A stretch of DNA of 10,823 nucleotides from contig JBFXDW010000063.1 of NCBI GenBank assembly GCA_050180745.1, positions 1-10,823 on the forward strand, written 5' to 3'. Made by a program: the position numbers and the translations under genes. The notes under the pieces were generated by a model that saw nothing but the letters and a program-made list of their open reading frames with translations, searched no databases and was not told the origin of the DNA. The DNA is from JBFXDW01 sp050180745. Lineage in GTDB: Bacteria > Pseudomonadota > Alphaproteobacteria > UBA9219. This document shows, piece after piece, positions 1 through 4,560 of the stretch (positions are counted from its first letter, which is position 1; every line of letters starts with the position of its first letter).

Positions 1-944
1 GCGCCGGATGTTTGGTGGCTTGCATACCCATCAAGGGTAAGATTTTCATTTAGTTTGTGGGAAGTGTCGAGAATAAAGCTCGTCAATAAAGACTGGTTGC
101 CGTTGGTATAGATTTGGTTTTGACGAACGATGCGCAGTTCTGTCTTGTTTGTTTCTCCCTTAAAGCGAAGGGAGGCTTCATAGATCATATCGCGTTGCCA
201 GTCATCATCAGACAGGATGTGGCTGTGCTCTTTGCTTATATTCGCGCCCGTACATAAAAGGGTGCTCCACCGCTTGTTGGGCGACCATGTAAGATCGGCA
301 AAAGGCGAGAGTGTGTTGATGCGGGTGCGATCATCATTATCAGCGCGAAAATAGCCATATTGAAGGCTTACAGCGGCGCGGTGAGTTTCTGTTATATCAT
401 AGGCGAAAGAGGGCGTTAGCGTCGTCTCTTGATAATCAATCAAGCGGCTATCGTCATAAGAGGTGTTTATATAGCGTCCGGACAACAGAACATGTGTCCT
501 TTGTCCTATGTGGTAATCAAAAGAGGGGTGTATATCGTAGTTTACTTCTTGTGCGGCACCAAGGTCTTGTCCAAAGTTTGTTGTTTCTGTTGTGCGAACG
601 GTTTCTTTGGCGGCGCTCGTCTCGAGTCCAAGGTCTGTGCGTTGACCATGATAGGTGAGGGCGAGGGTTCCTCCAAAATCTGTTGCGTTGAATCGTGAAC
701 GATTGAAAAAGGACTGGGAGATATAGCTGTTGATCCCTGTTTCCCACAAAGGCGTTTCGTTATTTAAAGAAAGGTCTAATGTTGTTTGGCTGCCGTAAAT
801 GGACTTTTGATCTTGTGCCAGCATAGAAGGGTTATCTTCAAAGACAGCATTTTGTGTGGCTTCCGGCATAAAAATGATATGTCCAGCCTGTGCCTGAAGC
901 GGCAGCATGAAAAGAAGAACAGAAAGACAATAAACAAGCCGCAT
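1..944 (-). CDS. Outer-membrane beta-barrel protein, partial (C-terminus beyond left edge)
   Basis: The frame is open from an ATG at 944 to the window edge, giving 314 codons of an unfinished protein. The N-terminus MRLVYCLSVLLFMLPLQAQA is a clear Sec signal peptide, probably cleaved after AQA. The rest alternates short polar and aromatic stretches (for example LSGRYINTSYDD, VSLQYGYFRADNDD and LRFKGETNKTELRIVRQ), as expected of amphipathic barrel strands in the BBP2_2 or EpsL-like porin families. The start ATG shares its A with the stop of the upstream export gene (TGATG), and there is no strong Shine-Dalgarno, so translation is probably coupled. Inferred role: an outer-membrane partner of polysaccharide export or of polymer anchoring. 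The exact family is not certain because the C-terminal half or third is missing. Confidence 0.75.
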   Translation of the reverse strand, partial: MRLVYCLSVLLFMLPLQAQAGHIIFMPEATQNAVFEDNPSMLAQDQKSIYGSQTTLDLSLNNETPLWETGINSYISQSFFNRSRFNATDFGGTLALTYHGQRTDLGLETSAAKETVRTTETTNFGQDLGAAQEVNYDIHPSFDYHIGQRTHVLLSGRYINTSYDDSRLIDYQETTLTPSFAYDITETHRAAVSLQYGYFRADNDDRTRINTLSPFADLTWSPNKRWSTLLCTGANISKEHSHILSDDDWQRDMIYEASLRFKGETNKTELRIVRQNQIYTNGNQSLLTSFILDTSHKLNENLTLDGYASHQTSG

Positions 945-1528
945 CAAAATAATCCAGACGTAGGCACAATGATAACGTCACCAACTTGCAGATCTATATC
1001 CTTTTCAAGTTTATCGCCCTGTGCGATGTCATCATAGGGAATGGAAAAAGATGTTTTTTGTCCGCTTTCAGTTCGTACAACGACGATTTTATCATGAGCG
1101 GCATAGGGCGTTAGGCCGCCCGCTTGTGACAAGGCTTGCAGTACAGAAAGGTCGCTTTGCATAACAAGCTCTCCTGGCTTTTTAACTTGGCCTAACACAT
1201 TGATCGTGTGGCCAAGGGGAGCTTTGACCATGACTGTCACAGCCGCATCAGGAATATATTTGTGTAAATCCTCGCGGATATTGTTTTGTAAGATGGCTGG
1301 GGTTAGTCCTTGGGCATTGACTGTGCCGATCAAAGGAAAACTGATTGTGCCGTCGGGTAAAACAATTGTTTCGCGGTCAAGGCCATCTTCTTTCCAGACG
1401 GTTATGTGAAGCACGTCTCCCGGTTGGACGGTGAAGGGGCGTGCCCATGTGGGTGTTATAGCAAGGAATAGCAGGTAGAGAAATAATCCGCATTTTTCGA
1501 GGACAGCTAGAGCTTGCATTCGTATCAT
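944..1528 (-). CDS. Short Wza-type polysaccharide export protein (Poly_export + SLBB)
   Basis: This is a 194-residue periplasmic or outer-membrane polysaccharide export protein. Residues 1-29 form a signal peptide with a hydrophobic core (LFLYLLFLAI) and a likely cleavage after PTWA. Residues 31-105 match the Poly_export domain: FTVQPGDVLHITVWKE, then LPDGTISFPLIGTV, then ITVxVxxP-like strands. Residues 108-190 carry an SLBB-type segment (INVLGQVKKPGEL, LSVLQALSQAGGLT) and end with the typical LQVGDVIIVP. It is much shorter than E. coli Wza (about 380 residues) and resembles the short form seen in exosortase-linked EPS loci. The only early cysteine (Cys13) precedes the hydrophobic core, so no lipobox is visible. 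AAGGTAG lies about 8 nt before the ATG. It overlaps the following barrel gene by 1 nt. Family assignment is firm; the polymer is unknown. Confidence 0.9.
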   Translation of the reverse strand: MIRMQALAVLEKCGLFLYLLFLAITPTWARPFTVQPGDVLHITVWKEDGLDRETIVLPDGTISFPLIGTVNAQGLTPAILQNNIREDLHKYIPDAAVTVMVKAPLGHTINVLGQVKKPGELVMQSDLSVLQALSQAGGLTPYAAHDKIVVVRTESGQKTSFSIPYDDIAQGDKLEKDIDLQVGDVIIVPTSGLF

Positions 1529-1690
1529 AGTATGCTACCTTTGCGTTACATCTGTATTAGGGGATAACCTCATTGCGTCTTTGAAACAACTAAAAAGAGC
1601 TGATTCGTGGCGTTATAACAAGGTCTCTTTACATACAAATGTGGGGTTTTCCCTTCTTTTTCCTTCGTGTTTTCTGCACGAGGTTTATGG

Positions 1691-2623
1691 ATGTATGAAG
1701 ATTTTTATGGGCTGGTGGCTGCGCCTTTTTCGCTGTTGCCTGATGCGGATTGCCTATTTTGGGGCAGGACGCATAGGCAGGCTGGAAACGCACTTGAATG
1801 CTGGGTTCAATCATATGCAAGCTTTATGGTTCTAACAGGAGATGCGGGTACAGGTAAGACAAGCTTGCTGCGGCATTTTATGAATCATGCAGATGAAGCA
1901 ATATGTTGGGGAAGCCTTACCAATCCCCTGATGATTCAAGATAGATTCTTTGCCGCGCTCTGTTCGGTTTTTGAGGTGTCATATGAACATGGAGAGGATG
2001 AAGTTTCTCTCTATCATAAGTTCGTTGATTTTCTTGTTTCCCAATATGCGGTGCAGCGTCGTGCTGTTTTGGTTCTTGATGAAGCGCAAGCTTTAGATGC
2101 GCGTCAGCTTGAAACTGTACGTATGTTGGCCAATGTAAATAACGAAAAAGATCATCTTATTCAGATTGTTTTAGCGGGGCAGAGCGATTTTCTGGATCGT
2201 CTCCAGACACCTGCTTTTCAACCTTTGCTGCAGCGTGTTTTGATCCAGAATCATGTTACTCCCTTAGATCAAGCGGAGACGGAGTCTTACATACGCTATC
2301 GATTGCAGGCAGCGGGGAGTCAGCGCGACTTGTTTGAGAAAAAAGCGCTTATAGCCATTTATCATCATACAGGCGGCGTGCCTCGTCTCATCAACCTTCT
2401 TTGTGATGCGGCGCTTCTTTATGGGTTTGCCGAAGACACGCCTTGCATTTCAGCTGCGTTAATCAAGGCGGTTATCAAGGATCGTCAGGAAAATGGGGCA
2501 ACACCATTTATTCAGGATAAGAGGATCAAAAATGATAAAATCACAAGCCTTGTCACGCCCCTTTATGCTGCGTCGGAGAGATTTCCAGACGAAGATTCGC
2601 ACGCTCATCAAAAGAGGGCTTGA
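1691..2623 (+). CDS. ExeA/XrtA-associated-type AAA+ ATPase
   Basis: This is a 310-residue P-loop ATPase of the ExeA/GspA-like family, close in pattern to the ATPases of PEP-CTERM/exosortase EPS loci. The N-terminal MYEDFYGLVAAPFSLLPDA is the family's characteristic opening. Walker A is GDAGTGKT (residues 50-57), Walker B is VLVLDE (126-131) followed by AQ, a sensor-like strand IQIVLAGQ follows, and GGVPRLINLLCD marks the AAA+ lid. I chose ATG 1691 rather than the in-frame GTG at 1667 because ACGAGG sits 7 nt upstream and the protein then begins at the conserved MYE(D/A)FYGL. It is divergent from the export gene and overlaps the sugar transferase by 92 nt. No transmembrane helix is obvious, unlike many ExeA proteins. 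The inferred role is energising or regulating polysaccharide assembly; the biochemical partner is unknown. Confidence 0.87.
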   Translation: MYEDFYGLVAAPFSLLPDADCLFWGRTHRQAGNALECWVQSYASFMVLTGDAGTGKTSLLRHFMNHADEAICWGSLTNPLMIQDRFFAALCSVFEVSYEHGEDEVSLYHKFVDFLVSQYAVQRRAVLVLDEAQALDARQLETVRMLANVNNEKDHLIQIVLAGQSDFLDRLQTPAFQPLLQRVLIQNHVTPLDQAETESYIRYRLQAAGSQRDLFEKKALIAIYHHTGGVPRLINLLCDAALLYGFAEDTPCISAALIKAVIKDRQENGATPFIQDKRIKNDKITSLVTPLYAASERFPDEDSHAHQKRA

Positions 2624-3203
2624 TGTTGTGATGGCTGTTGCGGGGCTTATCATCCTGTCGCCTGTGTTGCTCTTGATTGCCTTTGTTGTTGCGGCGGATG
2701 GCGGGCCTGTTGTTTTTAAGCAGCCTCGGATAGGCCGTTTTGGGCAGCGATTTAATTGTTTGAAATTTCGGTCTATGAATGTGAATGCGGATGAGGTTTT
2801 GAATATTTATTTGCACGAGAATCCGGAAGCTCGTGCGGAGTGGCGGCGTTATCAAAAGCTCAAGAAAGATCCGCGTGTAACACGTTTTGGCGCTTTCTTG
2901 CGTCGCACGAGTCTTGATGAGGTGCCTCAGCTCTTGAACGTCTTGAGGGGAGAGATGAGCTTAGTTGGGCCTCGGCCATTTATTCCTGGGCAAGAGGTTT
3001 ATTATGGGAAGAACTTAGCCGCCTATGAATCTGTGCGTCCGGGTATTACAGGGCCTTGGCAGGTTAGTGGACGCAGCCGCCGCACTTTTGCCGAGCGCGT
3101 GGTTATGGAAGCATGGTATGCCAAGAACTGGACCTTGTGGATTGATGCGGCCATCTTGATGAAGACATTACCCGCATTATGGCATCGCGGAGCTGCGGTT
3201 TAG
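2532..3203 (+). CDS. ExoY/WcaJ-type undecaprenyl-phosphate sugar phosphotransferase
   Basis: This is a 223-residue bacterial sugar transferase of the small monotopic class. It would transfer a sugar 1-phosphate from a UDP-sugar to undecaprenyl phosphate at the inner membrane, the first committed step of polysaccharide repeat-unit assembly. The order is a basic N-terminus, a membrane segment (VVMAVAGLIILSPVLLLIAF, about residues 33-52), KFRSM, RRTSLDEVPQLLN with the catalytic Asp-Glu pair, GEMSLVGPRP, then RPGITGPWQVSGR. The run from DEVLNIYL through the WRRYQKLKKDPRVT region is strikingly like rhizobial ExoY (galactose-1-phosphate transferase), but sugar specificity cannot be read directly. 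ATG 2532 is chosen for AGAGGA about 6-8 nt upstream; an earlier ATG at 2493 lacks a good site. It overlaps the ATPase gene by 92 nt, implying co-transcription. No terminator is seen before convergent ihfB. Confidence 0.9.
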   Translation: MIKSQALSRPFMLRRRDFQTKIRTLIKRGLDVVMAVAGLIILSPVLLLIAFVVAADGGPVVFKQPRIGRFGQRFNCLKFRSMNVNADEVLNIYLHENPEARAEWRRYQKLKKDPRVTRFGAFLRRTSLDEVPQLLNVLRGEMSLVGPRPFIPGQEVYYGKNLAAYESVRPGITGPWQVSGRSRRTFAERVVMEAWYAKNWTLWIDAAILMKTLPALWHRGAAV

Positions 3204-3237
3204 CCTGAGGGAATCGAGGGAAGGTGTTGCTAAAGAC

Positions 3238-3537
3238 CTATTCCTCGTCCTCTGACTCAATCCCGTTCAGGCGATCGCGGAGTTGTTTGCCTGTTTTGAA
3301 GAAAGGAACACACTTAGCGTTAACGGAGACAGATTCACCTGTGCGAGGATTGCGTCCCATGCGAGCGTCGCGTTGTTTCACCGAGAATGCTCCAAACCCG
3401 CGTAGCTCAACGCGGTTGCCGCGTGCTAAAGCATTGCTGATTTCATCAAAAACAGTGCCCACAATCTTTTCGATATCCCGCTGTAAGAGGTGAGGGTAAA
3501 GATCGGCAAGGCGCAAAATGAGATCCGATTTGGTCAT
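3238..3537 (-). CDS. ihfB: Integration host factor subunit beta
   Basis: This is a 99-residue DNA-bending protein of the HU/IHF family. It begins MTKSDLILRLADLYPHLLQR, which is the IHF-beta rather than HU opening, then shows RVELRGFGAFSV and the beta-arm with GRNPRTG (Pro64 is the intercalating residue), and finally VPFFKTGKQLRDRLN. The C-terminus has an acidic tail (ESEDEE) beyond the E. coli length of 94. IHF works as a heterodimer with IHF-alpha, whose gene is not in the window. IHF commonly bends DNA between enhancer and promoter at sigma-54 promoters, so it is a plausible helper for the nearby flagellin promoter. GGAG lies 9 nt before the ATG. The gene stands alone here, 34 bp from the convergent sugar transferase gene, rather than beside rpsA as in many proteobacteria. 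Confidence 0.95.
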   Translation of the reverse strand: MTKSDLILRLADLYPHLLQRDIEKIVGTVFDEISNALARGNRVELRGFGAFSVKQRDARMGRNPRTGESVSVNAKCVPFFKTGKQLRDRLNGIESEDEE

Positions 3538-3562
3538 AACGTGACTCTCCGTGGATGGGTTG

Positions 3563-3579
3563 AAAAACGAGTCGTTTTT
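3563..3579. promoter_or_regulatory. 17-bp perfect palindrome in the ihfB leader/promoter
   Basis: AAAAACGA-G-TCGTTTTT is a perfect odd-centred inverted repeat, 26 bp upstream of the ihfB start codon. It lies at or just after the predicted transcription start. Its centre contains a GANTC site (3569-3573). It looks like an operator for a dimeric regulator; the regulator is not known. Confidence 0.5.
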
Positions 3580-3582
3580 AGA

Positions 3583-3611
3583 AGAGTGCCAAAGGTGAGG
3601 GGCTGAGTCAA
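3583..3611 (-). promoter_or_regulatory. Possible ihfB promoter
   Basis: On the minus strand TTGACT (3611-3606), preceded by GC as in the alphaproteobacterial CTTGAC-type -35, is followed after 17 nt by CACTCT (3588-3583). The -35 is good and the -10 is poor. A GANTC site (3605-3609) overlaps the -35. The rest of the gap up to the terminator at about 3700 holds a loose inverted repeat (3650-3661 with 3693-3706) and another GANTC (3682-3686), but no gene. Confidence 0.35.
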
Positions 3612-3700
3612 GCGGATGTGTAACTTAACTCGTTGGCGCACAAGCATCTTTTCTAAGAGCCTGCTCATATAGCCGGAACAAGATTCTGAACTGGCTCTAA

Positions 3701-3733
3701 AAGAAAAAACCGCCCTGTTGAGAGGGCGGTTTT
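3701..3733 (-). terminator. Rho-independent terminator of the FlaG-like gene
   Basis: ACCGCCCT (3709-3716) and AGGGCGGT (3723-3730) form a perfect 8-bp GC-rich stem, extendable by three A-T pairs, with a 6-nt loop. On the minus strand it is followed by TTTTTTCTT, the U-tract of an intrinsic terminator. It lies 33 bp past the stop of the 3766-4086 gene. Confidence 0.85.
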
Positions 3734-3765
3734 AAAACGGTATGAGGTCCTTTGGATGCCAAGGT

Positions 3766-4086
3766 TTATGCCAAGGTGTCTTTGGACTCTTTTTGTTGTG
3801 CGTCTTCTGGGTTGGGCAATCCGCTGGCTGTGAGGCCTGAGCGCAAGTAAGCTACGGCAGCCTCGGACGGCATTTGCATCCGAACCTGTCCGTCTTCAGA
3901 TAGATATTCTGTAATCACAACGCCAGCAATAGGATCGGCCCGCATTTGCGGGGATACAGCTTGCACGTCAAGACCAATAGAACTGCTCTGGGGTTCCTCT
4001 GTTGTGGTAGAGGCCGAATTCGTCTTTGTTGTCGCGCTGCGCGAAAGATCAATAGCTATTGTGTTACTCCCAATGGATTCAACCAT
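3766..4086 (-). CDS. Small unnamed protein with FlaG-like segment, divergent from flagellin
   Basis: This is a 106-residue protein without signal peptide or membrane segment. I do not recognise a named family. Residues 1-45 are Ser/Thr/Gln-rich and probably disordered (runs such as TTKTNSASTTTEE). Residues 46-90 look folded: SPQMRADPIAGVVITEY, then EDGQVRMQMPSEAAVAYLRS. The pattern of a strand, a D/G turn, a second strand and then a (I/M)PSE helix recalls FlaG-type flagellar proteins and small proteins encoded beside flagellin genes in Rhodospirillales-like bacteria. The tail is charged. AGGGGG lies about 9 nt before the ATG. It has its own promoter (4212-4240) and terminator (3701-3733), so it is monocistronic. 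Its position divergent from flagellin suggests a role in filament assembly or export. That role is an inference. Confidence 0.8.
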   Translation of the reverse strand: MVESIGSNTIAIDLSRSATTKTNSASTTTEEPQSSSIGLDVQAVSPQMRADPIAGVVITEYLSEDGQVRMQMPSEAAVAYLRSGLTASGLPNPEDAQQKESKDTLA

Positions 4087-4162
4087 GGTTCATTCCCCCT
4101 ACAGAAACGAAAAGCGCCAAACAAACTCATGAAAAAGGCTTTACGAAAAAGAATCCCCAATC

Positions 4163-4194
4163 GAAAAAGCTCCGTTCCTAGCGGAATCTTTTTC
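4163..4194 (-). promoter_or_regulatory. Terminator-like hairpin in the leader of the FlaG-like gene
   Basis: GAAAAAGCTCCG (4163-4174) faces CGGAATCTTTTTC (4182-4194) across a 7-nt loop, with a small internal loop. On the minus strand the stem ends in CTTTTTC, so it resembles an intrinsic terminator placed between the predicted start site (about 4205) and the start codon (4086). It is nearly symmetric and also has a T-tract on the plus strand. Confidence 0.4.
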
Positions 4195-4211
4195 TTTTGC
4201 GAACGAGTCAA

Positions 4212-4240
4212 ATTATACCATACATTTTTTTTCTTGACAA
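4212..4240 (-). promoter_or_regulatory. Sigma-70-type promoter of the FlaG-like gene
   Basis: On the minus strand TTGTCA (4240-4235), a 17-nt spacer and a perfect TATAAT (4217-4212) form a near-consensus housekeeping promoter. The predicted start is near 4205, giving a leader of about 119 nt. A GANTC site (4205-4209) lies at the predicted start. Confidence 0.75.
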
Positions 4241-4310
4241 GTCGAATAGGCTGTGATCCGTAAAAATACATATGCATTTTAATCTTCTTTTAAACAAAGA
4301 CTTTGTGATC

Positions 4311-4346
4311 GGCAAAATTTGCCTAGTGAGGCGCGCCGTTTTTGCC
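4311..4346. promoter_or_regulatory. FlbD (ftr)-like enhancer sites upstream of flagellin
   Basis: GGCAAA-A-TTTGCC (4311-4323) is a perfect inverted repeat, and GCCGTTTTTGCC (4335-4346) is a related sequence whose complement reads GGCAAAAACGGC. They are centred about 105 and 82 bp upstream of the -24 GG. In Caulobacter the sigma-54 activator FlbD binds GC-flanked, A-rich ftr sites about 100 bp upstream of flagellar promoters. The similarity is judged from memory of that pattern. Confidence 0.45.
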
Positions 4347-4419
4347 TAACGGGTAAAAAGTTCCTGCCCATGGGGAAAGCGAATTATCTTTGTTGTCTTA
4401 TGTTTCCGCGTATTTCTTT

Positions 4420-4436
4420 TTGGCCCGCTTCTTGCA
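4420..4436 (+). promoter_or_regulatory. Sigma-54 (-24/-12) promoter of flagellin
   Basis: TTGGCCCGCTTCTTGCA matches the RpoN consensus YTGGCACGRNNNTTGCW at all but two defined positions, with GG at 4422-4423 and GC at 4434-4435, the correct spacing. The start is expected near 4446-4447, giving a leader of about 115 nt. Sigma-54 control of flagellin is the rule in Caulobacter. The rest of the 4087-4560 gap holds the other regulatory elements listed and no credible gene. Confidence 0.8.
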
Positions 4437-4451
4437 ACACTTTTGCTGAGC

Positions 4452-4512
4452 TGATGGTTTTGCGTACGTTAACCCACTCTTCATAGGTCTCGGGTTATGT
4501 TCGCTGCCATCA
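4452..4512 (+). promoter_or_regulatory. Structured 5' leader of flagellin mRNA, possible FlbT target
   Basis: TGATGG (4452-4457) can pair with CCATCA (4507-4512), enclosing a second stem TAACCC (4470-4475) with GGGTTA (4492-4497). An alternative pairing, GGTTTTG (4456-4462) with CAAAACC (4511-4517), excludes the outer stem. The Shine-Dalgarno AAAGGA lies about 9 nt before the start codon at 4561. In Caulobacter FlbT acts on the fljK leader, so a structured leader together with flbT downstream is suggestive. Confidence 0.4.
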
Positions 4513-4560
4513 AAACCTCGTGGAAGGAGTCCGCGGCAATCTCTTGAAAGGATTTCCAAT

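Noticed and set aside
429..1037. Plus-strand open frames of 83-89 codons opposite the beta-barrel gene
   Set aside because: They have no good ribosome-binding sites and no recognisable protein pattern, and they lie opposite a frame with signal peptide and barrel-like strands.
1529..1690. Promoters in the export protein/ATPase divergent gap
   Set aside because: TTGAAA (1581) and TTATAA (1613) are 26 nt apart, too far to pair, and the minus-strand TTGTTT-N17-TATCCC has a weak -10. A promoter must be present but I cannot place it.
4231..4270. Plus-strand promoter using TTGACA at 4234-4239
   Set aside because: The TTGACA arises because the minus-strand -35 is nearly palindromic. No -10 lies 16-18 nt downstream on the plus strand.
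3946..4277. Open frames of 73-105 codons on both strands in the FlaG-like gene and flagellin promoter gap
   Set aside because: They run through the promoter and hairpin elements and encode basic, low-complexity sequence without a ribosome-binding site.
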